Source of the DNA: Streptomyces sp. NBC_00286
Lineage (GTDB): Bacteria; Actinomycetota; Actinomycetes; Streptomycetales; Streptomycetaceae
Length of the DNA: 64,000 nucleotides
Direction of reading: 5' to 3'
NCBI RefSeq assembly: GCF_036173125.1
Contig: NZ_CP108054.1
Location: 3,100,001-3,164,000 of the forward strand
In this document: piece after piece, positions 54,845 to 63,611 of the stretch
Position numbering within the stretch: position 1 is the stretch's first letter
Layout: every line of letters starts with the position of its first letter
The notes under the pieces: model-generated
The model's database searches: none
Told to the model about the DNA's origin: nothing
The model's input: the letters and a program-made list of their open reading frames with translations, nothing else
Translations under genes and position numbers: made by a program

Positions 54845-55685
54845 AGCACGCGGTCAGACTTTCCCTACTTCATCAAGGCTCGCTGCGCTCGCTCATCCGG
54901 CGGCCGACGGCGCTTGTCGATCATCGCCAACCCGGCCGCCGCGGACTCCGCCCAAGCGCATCAACGGCCGCTCGCGGCCAGCATGCCGCCGCCACCACGA
55001 CCGGCCTCGGGAGGGGAAAGATCCAACCGCAGTTAGACCTCAGCGCCCCGCTTCCGGGGCCACCACGCACCCCTTTCCACCCGGTTGCCTAACACCGTTA
55101 GGTCGGATCAAACCGAGGGCCGCGCCAAGCGCGGCGGCGCCGGTCGGTCGCCGCCGCGCCGCCTCCATGTCTTCGCCACCGGCGCACGTCACCGCCCGCC
55201 CGTCGCCGCACGCAGCGGCCACATTCCAACACGGGCACGGGGACGAACGGTGATCCCCAACGGTGCAGGCCACAGATGCTTTGTGTTACCGAAAGAGGCC
55301 GGATCATGGTGGCGGCGGCATGCGGGCCAACGCTGCCAGATGCGCGGGCGTTCATACGGCCCGCTGATCCCACACCAGGCCACCGGCCGGCGAGCGCGAC
55401 CATGAGAGGGGGAGAAACCCCGTCGTGGCTGGGGCGGTCGGCTCCACGACTTTAGCCAGCCACTTTGGCGCGAGCCTCGAAGATCATGGCCCCAACGTCG
55501 TGCTTTAACGGGCAGGTCCACAGACTGCCCGACTCGCCGGAAGCTTAAGGGGCCATGATCACTCGCGCCAAAGCAGCTCCCGGCCAAAGTCGCTCCACCG
55601 ACCGGGGGTCATGCCAGGGCTCGTTGGGGGAAAGAGATGGAGCGATTCCCTGAACGGCCATCCAACGCCAGCCAAATGAAGTCCA
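54845..55685. other. ORF-poor, strongly palindromic region of the AICE (candidate origin or transfer locus)
   Basis: No supported gene lies in these 841 bp. There are many inverted repeats: CCTAAC-ACC-GTTAGG near 55087-55101, GC-rich GGCGGC/GCCGCC stems near 55130-55165, and a large cruciform at 55464-55572. The site divides the regulatory genes from the cargo genes. A double- or single-strand replication origin, or the clt site used by TraSA, would be expected somewhere in the element; this is the main non-coding candidate. Confidence 0.5.
55464..55572. repeat. Large imperfect inverted repeat with inner hairpin
   Basis: The outer arms TTTGGCGCGAG (55464-55474) and GATCATGGCCCC (55482-55493) pair with GGGGCCATGATC (55549-55560) and CTCGCGCCAAA (55562-55572). 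An inner GGGCAG/CTGCCC hairpin sits at about 55510-55530. Together they would form a branched cruciform of about 110 bp. Confidence 0.85.
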
Positions 55686-57596
55686 TTAAGCGTACCGCCT
55701 TGCCCAACCCGATGCGTCATGTCTTACTCGATCGGACACGTCAAGCAGCGTCCTTGCCACTCTGGCCTTCGAGGCATCTTCTATCAAGTCAGTTTCCGTC
55801 AAGCGAGCCGCCAACTCGCTAAAAAATTCCTGAGCCCTAGGTATCAAGTCAAGCAACAACGCGAAGTCATCGTGGCCTACAAACGAAGTATCGAGATCCC
55901 GGAGAAGCAGATCCAAGTTGCCGTATATCTCTTCGGCAATCTCGGGCGGAAGGTTTGACGATCCCACGACAGCTCGAACCCGCTTGCAGCCCTTGATTAG
56001 GGATTCTGCGGCTTCAAACCCTGCGCTACCACGGAGTACTGGAGAGCCCGCGCGGCTACGACGCTGGGATATAAATCGTTCACCCACAATAGTAGGACGA
56101 TAGGGGTGCAGATCAGCGGCAGAGACAGATCGCAGAGCTTCTCGGAAGCAGGGATGTAGCACCAAATTTGTCTCGTGCGGCTCGATGCGATCAGGATCCT
56201 CATATGAGTAGACAATGGCACCCCTGCGTCGAACTCCTATAAACCCTACCGCGTAAAGCACGTCCAGGATTCCATCGACGGTAAGTGCACTGCTAAACTG
56301 CGGATAACGTCCGACAAATGAAGCTTGCATGGCCTCAAAGCGACTCGCGAGGGTCCTTCGAGAGAATAGATAGCCCGTGTTTTGAAAAAGGACAAAAAGA
56401 TCCCCAAGGAAAGGATAGTTGACCAGGTATTCATTAACTAGGTCCGCTATTTTCCAATTGGAATACTGCGTCGTCGCCTCTATTATGTCAGAACTTTCAA
56501 TTATCCGGTTCCCATTCTTTTCTGCGGTGTCGCGGCAAAGGTTGCAGAATTGGATGAGGTCCCTAGGCCTCATGAGGGTGCGCGCAATCACATATTTGTC
56601 CGACTTAGCCTTACCGACGCGCTCACTGAAGACAGCCCTCCACAGGTCATCATGCGTGACTTCCCTGCTCAACGAGGCAGTCGCACGAGCGCGAACGAGC
56701 TCCAAGAGTCGAGCTGGCGTCCAATCGATACGCATCTCGTCCCCGCGAAACTTATCCCGATCGCCGAACTGCAAGAAGTCGTAGATGTCGGTGCGAAGAA
56801 ATACTGCGCAGCGGACTTGGGGAAACGCACGCGACACATGCTTAGCTGCCTGTAGAAGGCCCACTACCAGCGCATCGGAATCCTCGTCGTTAGACCAAAC
56901 CTTCTCGATCTGATCAATAAGCAGCACTATTGGTGGGTGCCCATCCGGACACTGCAACTCATCCAAGGCAATCTTGATGTTTTCCTCCAGTACATCAAGC
57001 TGGCCAGACGCTCGAACACCTTCAGGCGGCGCACCCCCAGGTGTCGGCTGATCATTTACCCCAACCTTCACGCCAAATGCTTCTAGCGAAAGTGAAGAGC
57101 TCAGCTTCTTGATTACTTTCCAAAATTTTTCATGAAAGTTCAAGTCATCTGCTTCGCCGTTTTCGAGAAGAAACTTCCTTACGGCAGCCACGGATGAAGG
57201 CTGTGACTCGCTATGCGCATCCCGGGCGTGAGCTACAACATATTTCGCTGTCTGCACGGCGAGTATGTAGCGCCAGACCAATTCCTTTGCCAGAGGTGAA
57301 CGTATTCCAGGCAGCTCAAAGCGCCTGAGCTCATCAGCGGATATTTCATCTGGAGTGACCAGGCAGGCATGGAAGGGGAGATTTTGGTCGCATGCTAGGG
57401 TCACGCAGATGGCACTCTTGCCAGAGCCCTTTCTGCCAATAATGAGCATCTTTCTGCCGTCAAGGACGGCTTTATAGGCGGCAGTCTCCAAGAAGCCTGC
57501 TTTCAGCAGTCCTCCGGCAGCAATGTCAGATTCGGCGTCGTCCTTGCCAAAGTAAAGGCTGGCAAGTGGGAAGGCTTGGTCGCTACTCATCGTCAT
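55686..57596 (-). CDS. P-loop ATPase, Sll1717-type, low-GC cargo gene (636 aa)
   Basis: The N-terminus has LYFGKDDAESD, then the Walker A IIGRKGSGKSAICVTLA (54-61), and Walker B PPIVLLIDQIEKVW (about 223-231). A sensor-like VFLRTDIYDFLQF follows near 265-280, then winged-helix-like helices (350-470). The C-terminal region (500-636) has no known motif. The opening FGK.DAE.D plus GRKGSGKS pattern matches the Sll1717 P-loop ATPase family, whose role is unknown but which often lies in defence or mobile contexts. GC and codon use are much lower than in all neighbours, indicating recent acquisition. Start ATG 57596 or 57590. Genes at this spot in AICEs are usually cargo. Confidence 0.8.
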   Translation of the reverse strand: MTMSSDQAFPLASLYFGKDDAESDIAAGGLLKAGFLETAAYKAVLDGRKMLIIGRKGSGKSAICVTLACDQNLPFHACLVTPDEISADELRRFELPGIRSPLAKELVWRYILAVQTAKYVVAHARDAHSESQPSSVAAVRKFLLENGEADDLNFHEKFWKVIKKLSSSLSLEAFGVKVGVNDQPTPGGAPPEGVRASGQLDVLEENIKIALDELQCPDGHPPIVLLIDQIEKVWSNDEDSDALVVGLLQAAKHVSRAFPQVRCAVFLRTDIYDFLQFGDRDKFRGDEMRIDWTPARLLELVRARATASLSREVTHDDLWRAVFSERVGKAKSDKYVIARTLMRPRDLIQFCNLCRDTAEKNGNRIIESSDIIEATTQYSNWKIADLVNEYLVNYPFLGDLFVLFQNTGYLFSRRTLASRFEAMQASFVGRYPQFSSALTVDGILDVLYAVGFIGVRRRGAIVYSYEDPDRIEPHETNLVLHPCFREALRSVSAADLHPYRPTIVGERFISQRRSRAGSPVLRGSAGFEAAESLIKGCKRVRAVVGSSNLPPEIAEEIYGNLDLLLRDLDTSFVGHDDFALLLDLIPRAQEFFSELAARLTETDLIEDASKARVARTLLDVSDRVRHDASGWARRYA

Positions 57597-57775
57597 CGCC
57601 CGCTTCTGATGTAGCGCATCCTGAACCCTTGGGGCCCCTCTTACGACGCTACATCTGAGGCCATAGCTGCGCACGCTGGAACACGTATGAGTGGGCCGTA
57701 GTACAGCCCACAGCAGTCGCGCCGCCTAGTTGGCACCCGGGTCGATATACATCAAGCCCGCTAGGTGCTCGGGCA

Positions 57776-58390
57776 CTACGCAGATCGCCTAGCATCAGGG
57801 AGTTCAAGCGGCTCATGGTGATGCCACAGTATGTGGCGGTCACCGCGGCGCAGCTCTGCGTCTCCCCACTCAAGACGCATAACCCCTGTAGCCATGGCAC
57901 ACGCGTACGCCAGGAGCACCAAGCCGACGTCCGGGTCGAGTTGGCTTAAGTCCTTGTGGAACTCCTGTTCTTGCAGGGCCTCAAGCCCAAGATCCAATTC
58001 ACCTTGAAGGGGCTCTGGACCATGACGGCGGATCAGATCGGCCCGGAGGCCCACCGCGCGTCGAAGGCGAGCCACCGTGACCGGTACGTCTCGTTTGGCG
58101 TAGCGGATCGGGTACAACACCTGGCCGGCAACAACCATCACCGTGCGGGCTTGCAGACGTACCGCCGTAGCGCCTGGAAGGCCAGCGAGCCCAACTGCCA
58201 ACTCCTCGTACTGGGAAGCGTGAAGACCGTGTCCGTACGCTTCCAGAGTCTGCGTACCCACTCCCCGGTGGCCGTCCCGTGCCCGTTCGTGCGCCCTGAC
58301 AATGCACTCTGGGATCAGCTTCGACAACGGGGGAGCCAACTCACCAAAGACGCTGTGCGACCATGACACGTTTGTGCTGCGCTCCGCCAT
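57776..58390 (-). CDS. Conserved hypothetical protein next to the ATPase (204 aa)
   Basis: ATG 58390 (MAERSTNVSWSHSVFGEL) follows AGGGGG. Notable segments are IPECIVRAHERARDGH, VGTQTLEAYGHGLHASQY and RLQARTVMVVAGQVLYPIRY, then PEPLQGELDLGLEAL. It is soluble and mixed alpha/beta. It reads in the same direction as the ATPase gene and is 180 bp upstream of it. GC is moderate (between ATPase and host). No family function is known to me; it might be the effector or partner of the ATPase. Confidence 0.65.
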   Translation of the reverse strand: MAERSTNVSWSHSVFGELAPPLSKLIPECIVRAHERARDGHRGVGTQTLEAYGHGLHASQYEELAVGLAGLPGATAVRLQARTVMVVAGQVLYPIRYAKRDVPVTVARLRRAVGLRADLIRRHGPEPLQGELDLGLEALQEQEFHKDLSQLDPDVGLVLLAYACAMATGVMRLEWGDAELRRGDRHILWHHHEPLELPDARRSA

Positions 58391-58600
58391 CCCGTTCCCC
58401 CTCGCACTCATGGCACTGTCAGAGGCAACTACGAACACCGAAGATGACGCGCAGTGAGGCTCGCCGCAAGGGCGCACAGCGGGCGCTCCGGGCGCAGGTC
58501 ACCAACAACAGCAAGGTTGAGCCATCAACGTCAGATCTGGCACGCTTCCGTCGGTGCCGCATCGAACCTGGTGAGGGCCTTGAACGGGGTCTCCAGACTC

Positions 58601-58618
58601 TGGACTATTTATGGACAG
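58601..58618 (+). promoter_or_regulatory. Candidate arm-type integrase site (right)
   Basis: TGGACTATTTATGGACAG lies 62 bp inside attR, matching 16 of 18 bases at 44253-44270 in the same orientation. Confidence 0.55.
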
Positions 58619-58679
58619 ATCCCCGACAAGTTGACGCGATAGAGCCTCTGACCAGCACGTTAGCCGCGAGGTGAAGCGC

Positions 58680-58722
58680 CCTCCGGAGCCGTGTGCGCAG
58701 GTTCGAATCCTGCCGGGGGCAC
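58680..58722 (+). other. attR core
   Basis: This is an identical 43-bp copy of the tRNA-Arg 3' half. It lacks the 5' half and is not a functional tRNA. It marks the right end of the AICE. Confidence 0.93.
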
Positions 58723-58773
58723 TCGCCTGCGCGGCATAATTGCAGGTCAGTGCGCTTTTTGGAGTAACTCGAC

Positions 58774-58813
58774 AGCTGAGGGTCAGTCAGGTTTTCCTGG
58801 CTGACCCTCAGCT
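58774..58813. terminator. Hairpin beyond attR, likely original tRNA terminator
   Basis: AGCTGAGGGTCAG (58774-58786) pairs with CTGACCCTCAGCT (58801-58813). Before integration this would have followed the tRNA gene by about 50 bp. Confidence 0.75.
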
Positions 58814-59124
58814 GTTCCGCTTTTGCGCAGGTCGGGGCCGGTCCGGTTTTCCGCGCAGGTGGGTGCCCCGGGGGTGCCCAGGACATGGGAACGCTGCTTT
58901 CGCGCGTCTTGGCGCGCTGATTTATGCGCTCGGACCCGAGGGCGGGGCGGTGACTCTGTGTTGCCGTCTGGTTCCTTGTTGCGCTCCTCGCAGCTGTGGT
59001 GCGTGTACAGCCACGCGAGGACCTCGCGAATGGCTTCACCCTGCCTCATCGCCAGCCGCTCACCTTCGGGCCCATCCACAACGACGTACTCGATGACGAC
59101 CTTGGGCGGTTCTCTGCGACTCAC
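58783..59124 (-). CDS. Hypothetical protein (113 aa)
   Basis: From GTG 59124 the first 45 residues are coding-like (PKVVIEYVVVDGPEGERLAM, then RQGEAIREVLAWLYTHHS). The remaining part is low-complexity and basic and runs into the hairpin at 58774-58813. Short proteins with this beginning occur in Streptomyces accessory DNA. The 3' part may be a decayed or replaced end. Confidence 0.5.
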   Translation of the reverse strand: MSRREPPKVVIEYVVVDGPEGERLAMRQGEAIREVLAWLYTHHSCEERNKEPDGNTESPPRPRVRAHKSARQDARKQRSHVLGTPGAPTCAENRTGPDLRKSGTAEGQPGKPD

Positions 59125-59891
59125 TCTTCATACTCTGCACCGTGGCGCTGCCCGCTCGGTCGGGGCGTGCCGTGCGGCACGCCCCGAGGTGGGCGTCGGC
59201 GAGGTCTGCGCTGATCTGCCCGAGCCAGCCGTCGGAGTCGTCGACACTCTCTACCGCCTCGGCCAGCAGCCGCATCGCCTCCCGCGCCAGGGTGATCGCG
59301 TCGGCGACCCGGCCCGAGCCGGTCAGCGCGCCGATCGCGGACACTGCCTGCCTCGCCTGGTCGGCGTAGGCGCGGGCGTCGGCGTACTCGACATACTCGT
59401 ATTGCGCGAAGGGGCCGGTGTCGAACAGATCACGGATACGGGACCGAACCGCGGTGAGGTCCCCGCGAGCGCTCGCGGCCCGCAGCTCCAGGCGGCGCCG
59501 CAACTGCCGGTCCTCGTCGAGCTGTTCCCGCAGCGGGCGAGCAACTCGGCCTTGGACAGGGCGGACAGCCCTCGAGATCCTGCGCGCGTTCCCGGGCCGC
59601 CTTCCGCTGCCGCGGCAGGCTCTCCCGCTGGGCGAGCACCGTCAGGCCGAGAGCGACCAGGTGCTTGCAGAAGTTGCCTTCCATGCCGTATGGGCAGTCG
59701 CACTCGCCGGACAGCCCGCCGGGCCCGTCCAGGGTCAGCTCCACCTCGTACCGCTGGGTGCCGTGGACGCTCGCGGTGACCCAGCCGTCACCCACCTCGA
59801 CCCCCGACACCGCGTCGAGATACCCGAGGCCGCGTTCGAAGGAACGGGCACCGGCCAGCGTCTTGAGGTTCGCCTCGGTGAGGCCGCGCAT
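59060..59891 (-). pseudogene. SWIM zinc-finger protein, frameshifted and 3' truncated
   Basis: From ATG 59891 the protein reads MRGLTEANLKTLAG and includes the SWIM finger CDCPYGMEGNFCKH (CxCx-n-CxH). Around 59560-59590 the reading frame is lost: a segment LSALSKAELLAR is in a second frame, and RRRLELRAASARGDL in a third. The downstream domain then continues (SDGWLGQISADLADAHLGAC) but stops at about 59160, where family members go on for over 100 residues. Two frameshifts plus a missing end indicate a dead gene, though the frameshifts could be sequencing errors. Confidence 0.75.
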
Positions 59892-60343
59892 GATTCTTAT
59901 CCGCCCTGCTGTGGTTGTGCAGTTGATACTCCGCCAGCCTAGGGAGCCCGAGAGCGCGAGCCGACAACTTCGGTGGGTTTGACCTCCAACTCGACCGGTG
60001 CCAGGGATCGTCGGCGGGTCACACTCCCCTCCCCGGGTCTCATGGAGTTCACGGTCCTCGGCTGCCACCCCGAAGACGGTGACTCCCCGAGGCTCTGGCT
60101 CTCGCAGTCCGCCGGCTCCGTCAGGCGCCCGGTCTGCCGGATGCGGTGGGACTGCCGCCGCCACCGCACCTCGTCCCCCGGTCTGTGACCTGCTCCGGCC
60201 GGAGCCCATGCGGAGCGGCGACACCGTCAGCGAGATGAATCCGCAGGAGTGCCCACCCGAAGCGTTACACTCACGGCCGCACATAGGTAAGGTTCAGACA
60301 TACGGAATCAGTTAGGGTTGGCCTAAACGGATTTGGAGAAGCC
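59892..60343. other. Intergenic region upstream of the ATPase gene
   Basis: This 452-bp gap lies between divergent genes. No supported gene is seen. Its right end has the ATPase promoter area, including a short inverted repeat TTAGG-N5-CCTAA (60312-60326), possibly an operator. Confidence 0.4.
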
Positions 60344-61861
60344 ATGGGTGTACTGCTGGGCAAACCGGAGCGGCTGCTGGACCGTGATCATGAATGGGCG
60401 CTGCTCAACGACTTCCTCGCCGATCCAGCCACCGAGCTGCGACTGGCCATCGTCTCGGGGCGCCGGAGAAACGGGAAGTCGTTCCTGCTGGAGGCACTCA
60501 CAGAAGCAGTGGGCGGGCTGTATCTGACCGCCGTGCAGGAGGAAGGCCGGGTGCCCGCGCTGCACCGGTTCACCGAGGCGATCGCCGCGCACGCGGGAGT
60601 GCGGCCCGGGGCGATGCGGCTGGACGACTGGCGGGATGTGCTCACCGCCGCGCTGGAGGTGGTGAACCGGGCGCCGGGGACACCGCTGATCGTCATCGAC
60701 GAACTGCCGTACCTGCTCCAGCACTCCCCGGAGATCCCCGGGTTCCTGCAACTGCTGTACGACCAGTCGCAGTCCGGCAAGGCGCCCGGCGGTCGCATCG
60801 TGCTGTGCGGCTCGGCGATGAGCGTGATGTCCGAGCTGCTGTCCGGCACCAAGCCACTGCGCGGCCGGGCCGTACTGGACCTGCGCCTGCCGGCCTTCGA
60901 CTACCGCACCGCCCGCACCCACTGGGGGATCGAGGACCCAGCGGTGGCGCTGCAGGTCGACGCCGTGCTGGGCGGCGCCCCCGGCTACCGGCCGCTGGCT
61001 GCTGGGCCGGTGCCGCAGAGCGAGGTGGAGTTCCCTCCCTGGGTCGAACGCACTCTGCTGGACCCGGGGCGGGCCCTGTACTCGCGCGTGGAGGCGGAGT
61101 ACCTGCTGCGCGAGGATCCGCGGATCACCCACCGCACGCTGTACTACGACGTGCTGTCCGCCGTGGCCCGGGGCGCCTCGACCCCGGCGAAGGTCGGCTC
61201 GATGCTGGAGCGCTCCCGCTCCGCCATGGTCGCCCCGCTGGAGGTGCTCGAGTCCACCGGCTACGTCCGCAAGGAACAGGACCTGCTCAAGGCACGGCAC
61301 CCGGTCATCAGCGTCGCGGACCCGGTGATCCGCTTCAACCAGCTGATCACACTGCCCATGGTAGATCTGGTGGAACGTCGGCGCGGAGCCCAGGTGTGGC
61401 AATCGTCCCGGCCGACGTACCACTCGAAGATCCTCGGCCCGCACTTCGAGGAGACCGCACGCGAGTGGACCCGCTCCTTCGCCATCGACGAGACGGGACT
61501 GTCGCTCGGCGCGGTGGGCACGGCGGAGATCGCCGACCCTGCCGCCCGGACCAAGCACGAGGTCGACCTGCTCGCCCTGGCCCCCGGCGAGCGCCCGCAA
61601 AACCCGCGGGCCGCCATCACCCTGATCGGCGAGGCCAAAGCCACCATCCAGCCCCGTGGGCTCAAGGACCTCGAGCGCCTCGAACACATCCGGGTCCTCC
61701 TCGCCGACCAGGGGCACCGGCCCGATGACGCGACCCTCGCCCTGTTCTCCCTGCACGGCTTCCATCCCGACGTCATCGACGCCGCCGGGCGCCGCCGCGA
61801 TGTCCTCCTGGTCGACATCGGCGGGCTGTACGGCAACGGACCCATCCGCGGCCTGAGTTGA
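60344..61861 (+). CDS. ATP-binding protein of the archaeal-ATPase/DUF234 family (505 aa)
   Basis: ATG 60344 has GGAG 6 bp upstream. The N-terminal ATPase has Walker A IVSGRRRNGKSFLLEAL (about 37-46) and Walker B TPLIVIDELPYLLQ (about 108-118), then IVLCGSAMSVMSELLSG, the Arg-rich sensor region. A winged helix (about 280-330, STPAKVGSMLERSRSAM) follows. The C-terminal DUF234 part ends in a nuclease-like region with HEVDLLAL and ITLIGEAKATIQ (D..E.K pattern, PD-(D/E)XK-like). These proteins are common, widespread orphans in actinobacteria; roles in defence or repair have been suggested but not established. Confidence 0.85.
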   Translation: MGVLLGKPERLLDRDHEWALLNDFLADPATELRLAIVSGRRRNGKSFLLEALTEAVGGLYLTAVQEEGRVPALHRFTEAIAAHAGVRPGAMRLDDWRDVLTAALEVVNRAPGTPLIVIDELPYLLQHSPEIPGFLQLLYDQSQSGKAPGGRIVLCGSAMSVMSELLSGTKPLRGRAVLDLRLPAFDYRTARTHWGIEDPAVALQVDAVLGGAPGYRPLAAGPVPQSEVEFPPWVERTLLDPGRALYSRVEAEYLLREDPRITHRTLYYDVLSAVARGASTPAKVGSMLERSRSAMVAPLEVLESTGYVRKEQDLLKARHPVISVADPVIRFNQLITLPMVDLVERRRGAQVWQSSRPTYHSKILGPHFEETAREWTRSFAIDETGLSLGAVGTAEIADPAARTKHEVDLLALAPGERPQNPRAAITLIGEAKATIQPRGLKDLERLEHIRVLLADQGHRPDDATLALFSLHGFHPDVIDAAGRRRDVLLVDIGGLYGNGPIRGLS

Positions 61862-62480
61862 CCTGCGCCAGGGCCGCCTGATCATCTACTGCCGGGTGGC
61901 CTGGATGTTTACCAGATCAAAAATTCGATGCTGAAGAAGCCGCCAAACGTTGAAGCGGAACGTCGACCGCAGAGCTCCCACTGCGGATCCAGCACGGTGG
62001 CGGTCCATCCGGCACGCCCCGAACGACCGGCTCCGTTGTGTACACACGAGCCACTCAGTCCATGACAGTGGTCCTCCCCCACAAGTTGCTCTCCACTTCA
62101 CGTGCCGGATCGTCGCTTGGGCAGGCATCGTCCCGATGCCCAATGCGATCACCGCCGGGATCGTTCCACGCCGCGTCGGACGCCGTGAACCAGCCCACCA
62201 GGCCACCACCAGCAGATCAATGGTCATCGGGGACAGCGTCCGCACGCGCTCCAGCATCCCGTCGAAGCTCGTCACGCCATCACCGTATGGGCCGGACCAA
62301 ACCCGTGCGTACGACAGCGGGAGTAGCGGCGCGAAGCGTTCCCCGAGGAACTGGCGGCCGCCCGCCATTCGCCCGGACAAAGCACTCCTTCCCCCGCGCC
62401 GCTCACAGGCCGTCAGGGCACTGACGGCAAATGGGTCGCGGGTGGTGGTCACGGCCGGCAGCGGCAGCACGACCACGCAG
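61862..62480. other. Unresolved region, possible gene remnant
   Basis: The leftward frame 61886-62476 contains a stretch FDGMLERVRTLSPMTIDLL that looks like the start of a membrane sensor protein, with a hydrophobic stretch after it. The following residues do not stay coding-like, so it may be a frameshifted remnant. No complete gene can be supported. Confidence 0.35.
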
Positions 62481-62617
62481 GCCTGGAGCTGGACCTCGCA
62501 GACGCGGTGAATGTGGCCCTGGCCGAGGAGTACGAGACGGACGCGGTGCTCAGGCTGGACCGCGTGACTTCCGCGCCATGCTGCCTATGACCGGGCACAA
62601 GGACGATCTGCAGCGGG
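62480..62617 (+). pseudogene. PIN-domain (VapC-like) toxin, 3' remnant with frameshift
   Basis: One frame reads LELDLADAVNVALAEEYETD and then AVLRLDR, where the PIN domain's late Asp pair and strand are expected. A one-base shift at about 62560 is then needed to continue as RDFRAMLPMTGHK. The 5' part of the gene, with the first catalytic Asp, is missing. No antitoxin gene is seen next to it. Confidence 0.6.
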
Positions 62618-62793
62618 AAGGATTTGAGTGGCGGCAGCGCGCGTGGCATCAAGTCCCCTGGGGCGCCCTGGAGTTCACCTGTTCGGGTGATCGCTTCATG
62701 TTCGGGGGACAGCTGACGGAAAGGCTGGAAAGGTGCCAACCCGGCAGGGCGTACGGCTAGGGGCATGCAAGTACTGGAGCACCAGGGGCGGAA

Positions 62794-63354
62794 GTGGCGA
62801 AACGCAGGCTCAGCGCGCAGAAGCAGGCGGACCGCGCATTGTGTCCCGTGCAGGTCTCGCACCTGCTCGGCTTGAAGGTCCACGACGTCGCCCGGGCGAT
62901 GCGCACCCACGGTGTCACACAGCCACTGACGGCGGCGCATGCCCGGCAATGGCGGCAAGAACCAGGAAGCGCTCCGGAATGGCTGACCCCACTCTTCACC
63001 GAGGTGGCCGTACGTGCGGCGCAGCTGCAGGTCAGGAGGGAGCGCGGTGCCCTGGAGCAGGAGCACCTCCTGCTGCTCCTGCGGGACACGGTCGAGCGGC
63101 GGCTGCTCTCCGGAGAGCCGATCCCCTCGGGCTACGATGCCGAGCTGATCGCCGAGGACATCGCGTTCCGGGCATCGAAGGAACTGGTGCGGTGCTGCGG
63201 GCCGCTGTGCGGCGGCCCGGCGGCCGAGATGCTTCTCCCCGTCGAACTGGCGGCGCTGCGCTGGGCCGACGTCGATCCCGACAATCACGACACTTGGGTG
63301 GTCCATCGCGGCGACTGCCCCGACGTGGCCGACGAGCCGTTTCCCTGGGGCTGA
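62794..63354 (+). CDS. Hypothetical protein (186 aa)
   Basis: GTG 62794 has AGGGGCGG upstream. The coding character is good. A basic start (MAKRRLSAQKQADRALCPVQ) leads to a helix-turn-helix-like VSHLLGLKVHDVARAMRTHG. A middle helical region (AQLQVRRERGALEQEHLLLL) and a Cys pair (VRCCGPLCGG) follow, then a LRWADVDPDNHDTWVVHRGD end. I do not recognise the family. It could be a nucleic-acid-binding accessory protein. Confidence 0.6.
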   Translation: MAKRRLSAQKQADRALCPVQVSHLLGLKVHDVARAMRTHGVTQPLTAAHARQWRQEPGSAPEWLTPLFTEVAVRAAQLQVRRERGALEQEHLLLLLRDTVERRLLSGEPIPSGYDAELIAEDIAFRASKELVRCCGPLCGGPAAEMLLPVELAALRWADVDPDNHDTWVVHRGDCPDVADEPFPWG

Positions 63355-63611
63355 GCCACCCCAGCACGGATTCGACGGGCGGGCAGTCGGTTCGCCACCT
63401 GCTCCGGCCCGGTGTGCCACCGGCGACCGCACCTACCGCACGTGCAGTTCGCCCGTCGCCAGCACTCGGTTGATGAATGATTCAAGCCCCCCGGGGACTC
63501 GCACCTGCGACCTGGCCTCAACGGCTACCGGTTCAACCGGACAACGGTGTGGATCACCAACTGCCCGCCCCCGACCGGCGGCTTCCCTCGTTCCCATGTC
63601 CCGTGTCCCCC

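Larger units (their letters stand above)
44103..58722. mobile_element. pSAM2-type actinomycete integrative and conjugative element (AICE)
   Basis: The element is 14.6 kb including both 43-bp repeats. Gene order from attL is int, xis, repSA, methyltransferase, small spread-type genes, traSA, SCO3933-like regulator, then divergent GntR, XRE and Nudix genes, a structured non-coding region and a cargo pair ending at attR. This matches pSAM2-like elements, which excise, replicate by rolling circle and transfer as double-stranded DNA through one FtsK-like protein. All key functions look intact, so it may be active. Confidence 0.93.

Noticed and set aside
58680..58722. A second tRNA-Arg gene
   Set aside because: Only the 3' half is present; no D arm or 5' acceptor precedes it, so it is attR.
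60312..60326. Iron-regulator (DmdR/IdeR) box upstream of the ATPase gene
   Set aside because: The inverted repeat has a 5-bp centre rather than the 9-bp centre of the 19-bp iron box, and no iron-related gene is near.
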